NCBI GenBank assembly: GCA_015698045.1
Contig: BLAL01000194.1
Coordinates: forward strand, 248,001 to 312,000
Origin: Rhizophagus clarus
Taxonomy: Eukaryota > Glomeromycota > Glomeromycetes > Glomerales > Glomeraceae
DNA length: 64,000 bases
Direction of reading: 5' to 3'
Position numbers and translations under genes: made by a program
In this document: one piece after another, positions 37,009 through 47,958 of the stretch
Numbering within the stretch: the first letter of the stretch is position 1
How the letters are laid out: the number at the start of each line of letters is the position of its first letter
The notes under the pieces: generated by a model
The model's database searches: none
What the model was told of the DNA's origin: nothing
Seen by the model: the letters and a program-made list of their open reading frames with translations, nothing else

Positions 37009-38200
37009 TCGGAGATAGGTCGGGTAATTGACTTACGATATTCAAGTCAGGTCAACAAATTCATGACCCGCTTAGGGTACCTGAATTTCATATATAAAAC
37101 ACCGAAATGTTGCTGTTTCAGAGTTTTTTTTCAAACTGAATAAAAAACCGATTGTTTTAAATATAAAAAATAACACAAAATGATTTCAAATAAAAAAAGA
37201 TTTTTTGATCATTTTTAATAAAAAAAAACAATTTCTTGATCGTTTTTAAATGATAAAAATAAAACGACTTTTGATCGTTTTTAATAACATAAAAAAATGA
37301 TTTCTTAATCGTTTTTAATAACAAAAAAAAATGATTTCTTAATCGTTTTTAATAACAAAAAAAGCCGATTTCTTAATCATTTTTAATAACAAAAAAAACG
37401 ATTTCTTAATCATTTTTAGTAACAAAAAAAAATGATATCTTAATCGTTTTTAATAAAAAAAATGATTTTTAATAACAAAAAAAATGATTTCTTAATCGTT
37501 TTTAATAAAAAAAAATGATTTCTTAATCGTTTTTAATAAAAAAAAATGATTTCTTAATCGTTTTTAATAACAAAATAAAAATGATTACTTAATCGTTTTT
37601 AATAACAAAATAAAAAACTATTTCTTAATCGTTTTTAAAATAACATTTTTAAATAACAAAATAAAAAACGATTTCTTAATCATTTTTAATAACAAAATTC
37701 TTAATCGTTTTTAATAACAAAATTCTTAATCGTTTTTAATAACAAAATTCTTAATCGTTTTTAATAACAAAATTCTTAATCGTCTTTAATAACAAAAAAA
37801 AAGTGATTTCTTAATCGTTTTTAATAACAAAATAAAAAATGATTTCTCAAACATTTTTAATAACAAAAAAAAAATGATTCTTAATCGTTTTTAATAACAA
37901 AATTCTTAATCGTTTTTAATAACAAAATTCTTAATCGTTTTTAATAACAAAATTCTTAATCATTTTTAATAACAAAATAAAAAACGATTTCTTAATGGTT
38001 TTTAATAACAAAATATAAAATGATTTCTTAATCATTTTTAATAACAAATAAAAAACGATTTCTTAATCGTTTTTAAATAACCAATTTTTTAATCATTTTT
38101 AATAGCAAAAAAATGAATTCCTAATCATTTTTAAGTAACAATAACGATTTCTTGATTTTAAATAACAAAAAAAAAAATGATTTCTTAATCATTTTAAATA
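37009..38200. repeat. Inverted, truncated copy of the 6291-8756 element
   Basis: The left part (37,009-37,090) matches the reverse complement of 8670-8756: ggtcgggtaattgactta, gatattcaagtcaggtca and aaattcatgacccg occur in the same order. It is followed by a hairpin array (37,190-38,195) whose unit, atttcttaatcgtttttaat plus aacaaaaaa, is the reverse complement of the first array's unit, about 30 copies. The other GACCCG end expected near 38,200 is missing. A fragmentary relative, not a complete mobile unit. Confidence 0.75.
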
Positions 38201-39040
38201 ACTAAGGTATTAAATTTGGGTACAAGTTAGTGAGCTTTAAATACTAAATAGGGCTCCGATAAGTTTCGGCCACTTCCTTTTACAACTTGTAACATTCTTC
38301 ATCTAATAGTATTTATATGAAGCGGGTCTTTGACCTGAAAGAAAATATTGTACGGTACTTCGGGGTGATTTTTATGACAACCTAGGAATTCATTGCTGAT
38401 CGGCCATAGTCCTAAGACTGCCCTAAGTGTTCATTTTTATTTAAATGACTAGCATCCACTGGCTCTTTTTGGTGGAATTTAATATTTAGTATTAGATTTT
38501 TATGTTTATTTTTAAACTAGATTTCTTTATCTACGTATTAATAATATTTTGTTAGTTTATAAATAAATAAATAGTTGAATAGGTTAGAACGGGTTGAATA
38601 AAATTCGCAGTAACACTTCAGATTTTAATATTTTTACAATGAAATTTGATAAATTATTAGATAAATAAAAACGATTTTTACAACATTTTTTTTATTATAA
38701 GGTAAAAAATGTTGCTATTTTCATTTAAAAAACATCTCGCACCGTTTTTATTAATAGGCATTAAAAATGCTGCGAAAATATTTTTCCCACTGAATCCATA
38801 AATAAAAACGTTTTGCAACGTTTTTTCATTAGTATAGTTAAAAAATGTTGCGAAAAGCGTTTTCTATGTGTAATAAAAATAGTTTGCAACTTTTTTTTTG
38901 CGAACCTGCTGTAAACCATGATAATAATTAGCAATGAAAATTTGCCAAGGACTCAGACCAAGGTTTAACATCACAATTGATTAACTGTTAATATAGTATT
39001 TAAACTAAACTCACTAACTGTACTAAAAGAACCCTAGTTA
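38201..39040. repeat. Outer repeat, inverted partner of 5147-6290
   Basis: At 38,880-39,037 the sequence is the reverse complement of 5147-5320 (ctcagaccaaggtttaac, ctcactaactgtact). Gttgcg/cgcaac words fill 38,640-38,890, as at 5970-6290. Near 38,231 gttagtgagctttaaatact mirrors the right end, suggesting terminal inverted repeats about 800 bp apart. At 38,252 tagggctccgataag resembles the hAT-like TAG-N-GCTCCGA terminus. No gene. Confidence 0.55.
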
Positions 39041-39233
39041 TGTTTGTATAATATTTGCTTAATAAAAGTTACAAACTAAATATAAAAAGAATAAATTAAA
39101 GTTGCTTGTTAAAATTAGTGAATTTCATCATGTCGAAATTGTCAAAATTATTTTTTACATTTCAATGCGGCCCAATAAAATTTTGTCAGGCAAAAATAAA
39201 TAAAGAAATACTAATCCAACCCATAAATGATAC

Positions 39234-40757
39234 TTAACATCTCTTTTTTATTATTTGAAATACTTCATAATCCTCTATTAAGAAATTTTCTTCTGTTTCT
39301 CTTATCTTTTTTTCATAACAACTTTGTTTACAACTATTATTATCATAATTTTTTAACCCATTTTCTTCGTCCAGTGCATATAATAAAAGATCAGTACCAA
39401 ATGTAGGACCATATTTATTATAATGAACAAATGCATAATAGTCCGCATGATTTACATAACTTAAAATTGAACCTTTAAAGTTATTTTTACTTTTAAAAGA
39501 AAAAATAAAACTATCCTTTGTTTTATCCCATTTACCATATTTATGTGATTCCCATATCAAAGGATTATACCCTCCAAGAATTTCTTCCGTTCCTTTTACT
39601 TTAATGAATGCAACAGTACGAGGTTTATTATTACATAATAAGTGAAACTTATTAGGAGTAAATCCATCTCTACTTCCCCTTAATAATAATTTAAATTCAT
39701 ATGGTAAATATAGTTCTCTTACATAAACATATTTGTTTTCAATATCTTTTTTATCAATCCATCTTGAAATTAATGAAATAATATTTAGATTAACAACATT
39801 TGAATCAATAGCCATATTATTGTTGTATCTTGGAAGTGAAATATTGCTGCTTGGCTCAATGTTAGAGTCCAAATATGATTTAAATAATTCATCGTAAAGT
39901 TGAGGTTTCAAAAGTTTTTTATATGGATGAACTTTTCGTACAAATTCTTCAGATGACAAACTAAAAAATCTAATTAAAGGTAAACAATGTTGTAAGGTGT
40001 TTTCAATTGCTTTAAAATCATTATCTGACCAGGTATCAGGATCTAAAATAATGGATGGATTTTTTGCAAGACTCCAATTTAATACATGTTCCCAAATTTC
40101 AACTTCTTTCATTTGTAGATCATCTCTCTTAATAAGCGAAATTAGAGAATTTTCAGGAAGTAAAGTAAAATCTAGTGATTTAAATATTTTTTCAGGTGAT
40201 TTAGCTATGAAATCTGTACAAAACTGTTGAAGTTCTAATAAAGAATTTGATTGAAAACTTGTTCGATGAGTAAGTTCAAAATGTTGTTCAATCCATTCGG
40301 ATTTATTTTTAATTAAATAATCTTGTAAGTAACCAACTAATTCTTGGAGAAGTAGTTCATCGGCAGTAGTCAATATATTTAAAATTTCTAAAGGTTCTTG
40401 CCCATTCAATGAAATAACGCCACCATAAATATACCTATATTTAATACATGCATAAAATTGTTAAATATTAATTATACTATTAATAAAAGATATAATAACT
40501 TACTTTAAAATAATCTGGAAGATTTCAGGAGAAATGTTTGATAATTTAATGTGAGTAAGAGTACCGTCATTATTCTTTTTATTTGAAGACAAAGTTCGTC
40601 GTAAAAATGGAGATCGGTAACACAGGATAATCATGTGTGCACGGAATATTTTTACGTTTGGATCTTTACCAACTTCGATTGTAACATCATAATATTGATC
40701 ATCATTCAAAATTTCAATATAATTTTGACTCAACCTATTGAAAAATTGAGTTGACAT
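39234..40757 (-). CDS. BTB-BACK-TLDc domain protein, paralogue 2
   Basis: Two exons on minus, 40,757-40,504 and 40,434-39,234, with a 69-bp intron at the same codon as in the 16-18 kb gene (GTAAGT donor, AATATAG acceptor), restoring FQIILK-YIYGGV. The product is 484 residues. BTB (about 10-118; YYDVTIEVGKDPNVKIFRAH is identical to paralogue 1), BACK (about 140-265; LPLIRFFSLSSEEFVRKVHPY), TLDc (about 290-484; LLLRGSRDGFTPNKFHLLCN, ILGGYNPLIW, DSFIFSF, GPTFGTDLLL). It ends YEVFQIIKKRC and lacks the acidic insert of paralogue 1. The frame is complete with no damaged motif, so probably functional. The upstream stretch at 40,845-40,885 (ataagtaaattaaatataaa) is shared with the pseudogene copy at 59.6 kb and may be promoter. 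Confidence 0.9.
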
Positions 40758-40779
40758 TTTTTTATAATTTGAGAGAGAG

Positions 40780-43279
40780 AAAAGAAAATAATTTTAAAAA
40801 GCAAATTGTGAATCCGTTTAAATGATGATCAAAGTCGAATATTCTAGATATAAGTAAATTAAATATAAATAAGGATTAGAAAATATACACAAAATTTTTA
40901 AGTTTTTGTTCTGCGTTTTAATTAGTAAGTACTTATGTCATAAGCCATTTTATATCCAATAGTCTAAAAGAAAAAATATTGAAGTATTTAAGATTTAAAA
41001 GACATATATCGCTCAATATTTATTTTATGGTCAATATTTTTTTATTTTTATGATTCATGGTAAAATAATTTTTAATACTCTTTGAATTGATAGAATTGAT
41101 AGTATATGTTTATCTAAACCATAATTTTGAATACTTGGATTATTATGAAGATCCAGTATAATTTTAGTAATAGGAAGAGCAACTCATTTTGTTTAATTAT
41201 TTAGCTTAATTCTTTAATTCCATTTTGCCATCGTATTATAATATGCCATAACTTTAAATTTATTGAAAATCAAATTAGAGAATCCTATATATTGTTAAAG
41301 AAATCATAAATAATATTATCTTTATATCTCATTTTATTATCGTTAATATTGCCAAAATTATATAACCGTATTATAATTTTAAAACAATTTTAAATATGAA
41401 CAACTCTTAAAAGACAGGTTTTCGTCAAAGTTTATTAAGCAACAGATATTAATTAAGAAATAGCTTTTCATAATAACATAGAAAATAAAATATCTTAATT
41501 TGATCATGTGTAATTATGAAAAAAACGAATCTTATTCATGAAAGAAAAAAGTGGTCAATTAAACGGTCGGTTAAACAGTCAGAAAAATGGTCAGCCAAAA
41601 CGGTCGGTCGGTCAATGGCCCTTAACCGGTTATAACCGACCGATAACTGACCGTGATCGACCATTGCAATCCCTAGGCCTAACATAACACTGAATTTCCA
41701 CAATATAGCACACCAAACTCAATTAGTAAAAAACAAACATTTTAAAATTTAACAATGTTTTAAAATGGGTTGACTTGTTGAATTATCCAATTTGATTTAT
41801 TCTGTCCATCAAAGTCTGATTTTTTTTATGTGGATTCTTCCACACACTACAAGAAGGTAAACCAGAACTTAATTCTGAGACTTTCTAAGCTTGTTAATTT
41901 TGTTAGTAAGTTCCTCTATGAATGGAATTCAAGAATTATAACTCTGCAATCTTTTTGTTTTTTTCATGTTTTTGTTTTTTTTTTGTTTTTGTCTTAATTT
42001 TTTATATTTGCTTTTTGTTTTTTTGTTTTTATTCAGGCCAAATGGAAGGAATTCCTGAGGCTTTAAAAATGTTCTAAAGAAAACAAAATTAGTTAAAAAA
42101 AGTTATAAAATTAAAAAAAATATGATTTGAAATATTTAATCATGAAGTTTTTACCTAAAAGACCAAGAATAATTCTTGAGGTATTATTATAAATGCTCAT
42201 CAAGAAAAAAGAAAAAGAAAAAAAAATCATTTAAGAGAATAAAGATTTTCCATTCACAAAACTCACATAGTATGAAAGTTTCAATATGAAATCTTGAAGT
42301 GTTTGAGCATTTCTAACAATAAAAAAAAAAAAATGAAATTATTAGTCAATAAAAAAACAAGGCCCCTACTCACGAAATTTATATCTAAAAAAAATTAAAA
42401 AAAAAAAACTCAAATACTACTACTGCAAAAAAAAAAAAAAAAAAAATCCCGAATGCTCTTAAAGTTCTAAAGCAGTTTAAAATGTATATTTGTCTGAAAA
42501 GTCCAAGGAAAAAAAATCTGAAGTATCTTTAGGATAATAAGTGGAATAATTGAGTATTTTTTTAAAAGTCTCAAAGTAGTATTAAAACTCACATCCACAA
42601 AATTGGATATAAGCCAAAAATGAAATTAAATAAGAAAAAAGAAAGTATACATCTAACTAATTTAGAGTGGCTAATATTACTTCTTGCGCTATAAAATGCA
42701 AGTCAAAACATCTACTTTAATTGTAAACTATAGTTTGATGCCTGAAATTTAGGGAAAAAAAAGATTAAGTATATTTAATAAAGAAATTAATATACAAATG
42801 AAAAGAATCAACAAAAAATATAAAGAATATTTTTCTTTTATTTTTGTTGAAGAAATACATCAGCTTCAGCAAAGGTCCAAGTTAAATAATGAAACAAGTA
42901 AAACATTTTGTTGTATTAGGCTTGAAAATTTCTTTTTTACCAAATTTTAGCCAGAATTATGATTTGAAGATCATCAATCTTGATGTACAATATATCCTCT
43001 CTATTTAATGACAATGCTGTGCACCGATTCATTTTATGTCAATAATAACAATATTACTTTTACTATGCATTTAATATTTTTATTGATAATTAAATTATTT
43101 ATATAGCCAATATAAGATAATTTTGTTTTAAAAATAATAACCATTAAAATTAAACTTGTTCTATAGATAATTTTACATATATTATATTATGACTAAATTT
43201 AAAAAATTTTAGCAATAAATTAGTGCTACAATTCTATAACAAAACATGATTAAAACTTTTTAATAAACTTGATGTAGAT
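40780..43279. other. Intergenic, AT-rich, low complexity in part
   Basis: Apart from the island at 41,560-41,690, this 2.5 kb shows T-rich then A-rich runs (41,960-42,060; 42,300-42,450) and short direct repetition (aagtctcaaagtagt-like phrases) without a gene. No exon or RNA could be supported. Confidence 0.45.
41560..41690. repeat. GGTCGGTTA word island
   Basis: Words near ggtcggttaaac, ggtcggtcggtcaatggcc, aaccggttataaccgacc and ctgaccgtgatcgacc repeat in both orientations over 120 bp. The right end reads GCAATCCCTA, whose complement TAGGGATTGC fits a TAG-N-G terminus. No matching left end or target duplication was found, so it may be truncated. Confidence 0.5.
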
Positions 43280-45400
43280 ATTTTGACCAACTATTTTGTA
43301 TGTATATATTATAATAGTCAAAATGACATCATAATTTACTCTATAAGACAATTAGTCAATGTCACATACATTAGATGCAATAGCTTTAATAATATTGCAT
43401 CATTACAAAATCATGTTGCATGATAATGAGAATAATATAAAAGAAACAAACTCTATGACAAATATAAAGATATTTTGACAAACTATTTGTAATTTATATG
43501 TATTTTTAATTTTACAAAATGACATTATAAAATAGTCATTATCACATCAGATGCATAATAGTTTAATAATATTATATCATTGTAAATTCATGTTACATGA
43601 TGATGAGAATAATATAAAATGAACAAATCCTATGACAAAATATGATTAAAATATTTTAATAAAACTTGATGTAGATATTTTGACCAACTATTTGTAATTT
43701 ATATGTATATACTATTAATAGTCAAAATGATATTATAATTTACTCTATAAGACAAACTATTAGTCATTATCACATCAGATGCATAATAGTTTAATAATAT
43801 TACATCATTGCAAACTCATATTATATGATGATGAGAATAATATAAAAGGAACATTAAAAAAATTTAAAATTTTAAAATTTCATTTATTTTATTTTTCATT
43901 TATAAACTTAACTGATTTGTAATTATTCTTTGGATGTTTAAACATTGCCATTGTAGTAACTGGTAAGTAACATTTTATGTTCTTGCAAGAGAAGGAATTC
44001 ACATGTACATGGCTCTTTTTGCTAGGCAGATTTATTTGGTAGATTTATTTGCTGAGGATCAGCTGAGCCTGAGAGAAACTGAGGTTCTATAGTTGTTTTT
44101 GATGATTAACAATATGGCAAGTAGAATAGGTTAAATAGTTTTTAGTAAAAGTTATGGATTTAAATTTTAAAGTATTATTAGTTTTTTAATTATTTTTCCC
44201 TATAAAAAATAAATGTCCGGAAAATGTTATCAAAAATGTCCGGAAAATGTCCAGAATAAATCTGATGTGTCCGGAAAATGTCCACTTTTTTGGTACATGT
44301 CTGACACACTTCTGATACTTAAAATTTTGACATGTCCTAACTTTGTCCAGAATTCATCCAGTATTTGTTCGGTATAAAATTTTGGACAAATTCCAGACAG
44401 TTAAACCTGGACAAATTCTGGACATAGCAAAAAAACCAGATAGACAAATTCTGGACATGAAAAAGTTTAGGACAAATTCTGGATACTATTTCCAAAAAAG
44501 GATAAATTAATTTTGTAAAAAAATGCAAAAAGCACAAAACTGACATTCAAAATCTTTTCTGTCGTACTAATTAAAATTGCAGAGCAGGCAAAAATACTAT
44601 ATATCTATGATATAAAAATTCTGGGTTAAGGAATAATGATGATCATCTATCCATTGATCATCTTTTGTGGCAAAATTTTACAAAAATACATTTCTGGACA
44701 ATTTCAGGACAAATTCCTAATATCCCAGAAATGCAGTGTTTTCGGAACAGTTTCCGGACACACAGTGTCCAGAATTTCCAGACAATTATTTAGACAATTT
44801 TTCTGGACATTTTCCGGACATTATCCGGACACATATTTTTTATAGGGTTTCTTTTCTTTTATTAATTTTTTTTTTTTAAGTTTAACAACTATAGCTGTAT
44901 TATTAATTTTTTAATGTATTTTTTAGTTATTTAGCTTTTTACGTTATTTTATAGCTTTAATTTTCTTTTTTTGTTTTTTTTTATTTTTTTCTTATTTTTC
45001 TTTTCTTTTATTAATTTTTTAAGTTTAACACAACTATAGCATGTGACTGTATGAGGTACCTCTATGCACCTTACTCTCTTGTGTGATAGTACTTCTCATA
45101 GGGTTTGATATGATTTGCCACCATATTAATCCTTTTTGTTTCTTTTTTTTTTTTAGGAGCATTACATGAAATTGATACTTATATGAAATTGATCAAAAAA
45201 AGACTAAAAAATGAGATTGAAGGCTATCTTATTTTACTATTATATTTTCAATAAATTAATAAAAATTTGAATTTTATATTGAGATATATATATATTTTTT
45301 TATTATACATTAATGTAATCTTATTAATAAAATCTTTTATAAGTAACATTAATATGATATGATTTTGTGTTAAATAATAATTACACATAATTTCAATCAT
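43280..45400 (+). repeat. Diverged repeat, copy 2 (partner at 10,590-12,200)
   Basis: It begins with about three satellite-like units of roughly 185-220 bp (starts near 43,343, 43,527 and 43,749), each holding catcagatgcataatagtt and atgatgatgagaataatat. Blocks shared with copy 1 follow: ctaggcagatttatttggta (44,025), gatagtacttctcataggg (45,080) and a pyrimidine tract before aggagca. It continues to about 45,380 (tgtgttaaataataat). No coding function was recognised. Confidence 0.65.
44198..44847. mobile_element. 650-bp inverted-repeat element with TGTCCGGA words
   Basis: Termini CCCTATAAAAAATA and its exact reverse complement at 44,834-44,847, extending with gaps through tgtccgga. The interior is variants of TGTCCGGACA, ctggacaaattctggaca and complements. 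It is inserted in copy 2 of the repeat and absent from copy 1. Flanking octamers ttattttt and tttctttt are weak evidence for a target duplication. No coding sequence. The superfamily is unknown. Open frames across it are repeat artefacts. Confidence 0.7.
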
Positions 45401-45451
45401 ATTATATTTAATAATGAGAGGACATAAATAAATGAGCACATAATACGTAAG

Positions 45452-45688
45452 TTATAAAATACTATATATTTTACTAACTAATAATAAATTCTCAGGCATG
45501 TTATAGCTATTGAACATATGATGGATAATAAGAGTAAAGGAAAAAGAAAGCAAAATCATTGAAACTAAAGGTAAAGCCAAAGCCAACGCTGCCAAAGACA
45601 ATGGATTTTGTGGTAGAGCCGCAGGAGATTGAGGACAAGCTGTGGAAATCATAAAGATAGAGAGTAATAAATATACAGAGAAATTCAT
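45452..45688 (-). CDS. Possible small membrane or secreted protein
   Basis: The ATG at 45,688 opens a 78-residue frame. It begins MNFSVYLLLSIFMISTACPQ, which looks like a signal peptide or membrane anchor, followed by a Pro/Ala/Leu stretch and a second hydrophobic segment (VSMILLSFSFTLIIHHMF). It could be a small secreted protein, but the last third reads like non-coding AT-rich DNA and an undetected intron is possible. No family was recognised. A low-confidence entry. Confidence 0.25.
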   Translation of the reverse strand: MNFSVYLLLSIFMISTACPQSPAALPQNPLSLAALALALPLVSMILLSFSFTLIIHHMFNSYNMPENLLLVSKIYSIL

Positions 45689-45939
45689 ACCAAGTTTGCA
45701 TTAATAACATATGTGATCAAAGATTCTCTAAGATAAAAAGGGTGTCATAATTATCAATGTCCTTTAGCCAAATTAGAAACTCATTTGTTAGAAATAATCA
45801 AAATTTAATAGTATCAAACACCAAGAAGGTATAGTTAGTGTAAACAGTATTATTATCTAATAACCTTATGTATTTAAGTTTAGGAATCAAACAACTGATC
45901 ATAGGTATAGAAGTTTCATTAATTGATATTTTTATTTAT

Positions 45940-46119
45940 CTTTTTTTTTTAAGGTTCATATTCAATTTATTAACGAATACAAAAATCAATACAAAAGTAA
46001 AGATATACAAAAAATACAAAAAGAATATATAACTCCCTAATCTAAGAATAAAATAAATTAAACTAGACTAACAAATTCAACCTCGACATTACAATCTCCC
46101 ATGCTAAGATATTTTTATT
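45940..46119 (-). mobile_element. Possible LINE 3'-end scrap, split by the pogo element
   Basis: Read on minus, this AT-rich piece with several acaaaaatcaatacaaaa-like phrases before a t-rich end resembles the 3' end of the LINE at 31,102. The pogo-like transposon inserted at TA within or beside it. The resemblance is by composition and short words only. Confidence 0.25.
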
Positions 46120-46121
46120 TA

Positions 46122-47956
46122 CCGTATAATCCTGAAATTAAGCACCCCCCAAAATTAAGCACCCCCACATTATATATATATACTAAAAATAAGCACCCCC
46201 CAAAAAATTGAAGTTTTTTATTATTTAAACATTATAAATGTTATAATTACAAATCGATTAACTTTATTAACTTTATTAAATGATACAAAATTATTACTTT
46301 ATCTATTCATTTTACCAATGTCCGAATTATCACAGCTTATGTCATCCTCCAAATTGTCATCACTAACATCGTGTTCCAAATTATCATTAATACCATCCTC
46401 CAGATCATCATCACTAATATCAATAATTTCATTATCAAAATCCTCTACTTCGTCCAAAGCGTTTGAGATACCACAAGTTTTAAAAGAATCAATTATGATC
46501 TCATCAGAAATTCCATCCCAAGAACGTTTCATCCATGCGCACACATCACTGAATTTGGCACGTCGAAGGTTACCTTTATTTGTTTGTCCAGCACCACCAG
46601 CAGCCATCCACAAGTGCCATTCCTTACGTAAGTTTGCTTTAAATGGTTTATTTATCGCAACATCAAGCGGTTGACATAAACTTGTTAGGCCACCCGGAAT
46701 AACGCCTAAATCAAATCCATAATCACGGAACTTCTCTTTTACTGATTTCTCCAAGTGTCCTCGAAAAGAATCATAAACCATTAACTTTGGAGCTCTGGCT
46801 CCAGTTCTCTTGTTAATTTCGTCACCTAGATAATCAATATACCGGTTCATCAATTCACTATCCATCTAACCTTTATCTTGAAACCATACTACTACTCCGG
46901 GAGGTATTTTTTCACCTTTTGATAATCGTTTACCCTTAAAGATACAAATCGGAGGAAGCTTGGTTCCATCTGTAAATTGGAATCATGAATTTTTGTAAAA
47001 TTTAAAAGTTTCTTATCATAAAATTGAAAAAAAAAGATACTACCCGCAGCACATGTTAAAACCACTGTAAATCGGTTTTTGTCATTGCCAGTGCTACGGA
47101 TCTGAACAGTTTTTTCCCCTTTTTGATCAATAGTAAAATTACCCGCCATATCGAACCACACTAGGGTTTCGTCCATATTGAAAATATTGCATAAGTCAAA
47201 AGATTTTCTGGTTCTCAAGTTATTAATAAATTGATGAAATTTAGCCAAAGTTTCTTCTGTTTGACTTGGTAGCTTCTGGGAAATCTTTGTGCGTCGTCTC
47301 CAGGATAGCTTATATCTTTTCATGAAGGAGGATATCCACTGACATGAAGTTTTAAATTCTTTTGCTGAACCACCATATAAAGTTATCATTTCACGCTCCT
47401 TCAGGATATTTTGCATTTTAATTCATAGGATTGTATAAGTAACAGCCAATCCTTGCTTTCTTTGTTCAATAAGCCAAGTATACAGCTTTTCTTCAGCCTC
47501 AGGATAAAAGGCTTTTTGGCCTGAGCCAATTCGTTTACTGTTTTGGTTAAGTTCAGAATCCCAGTCCTTGCTTGCCGTAACCCAACGTCCTACCATACTG
47601 GCGTTAAGATCAAAGTGTCTTGCCGCTTTATTTCATCCGTGTAGCTTAGCGTAAGTGATAACCTGTTTCTTCTGATAAATAGAATATGAGAAACGCTTTT
47701 GCTTATTGCGCAAAGCCTTCAGCATTTTTTGTGAGAGTTTTAAACAGGTTACGAAACATGTTTCGCGTAAGTCCTGTGTTTATAAAAATCATTTGGTTGT
47801 ACAAATTATCGATCGTAGTACCATCATAGTACGAATTAGCTCAATTTTGCGATGCAATTTTCAAAAATTTTTAAAGAGAAAGTAATATTTATAAAATCAC
47901 TTGAAATTAAGCACCCCTATAGTAAAAAAAGGGTGCTTAATTTCAGGATTATACGG
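46122..47956 (-). mobile_element. pogo/Tigger-type transposon, non-functional copy
   Basis: The ends are CCGTATAATCCTGAAATTAA at 46,122 and its reverse complement ending at 47,956. They extend to aagcaccc, about 26 bp, with TA on both sides (46,120-46,121; 47,957-47,958). Another caccccc block repeats inside the left end. The 1835-bp element carries one transposase gene on minus. The ends are nearly identical, so the insertion is fairly young despite its stops. Confidence 0.9.
46299..47725 (-). pseudogene. pogo-like DDD transposase with one intron
   Basis: ATG at 47,725. Exons 47,725-47,044 and 46,969-46,299, with a 74-bp intron (GTAGTA...TTTACAG) that joins TCAAD-GTKLP in the middle of the catalytic core. 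This gives 449 codons before the stop. The N-terminal part is a Psq/CENP-B-like DNA-binding region (YAKLHG, ARHFDLNASMVGRWV; WISSFMKRYKLSWRRRT). Catalytic Asp residues: NMDETLVWFD, LMVYDSFRGH, and PLDVAINKPF in place of Glu, as in pogo. The tail is strongly acidic (DDDLEDGINDNLEHDV). In-frame stops TGA at 47,635-47,633 and 47,425-47,423 and TAG at 46,868-46,866 break it. There is no frameshift. Confidence 0.88.
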
Positions 47957-47958
47957 TA

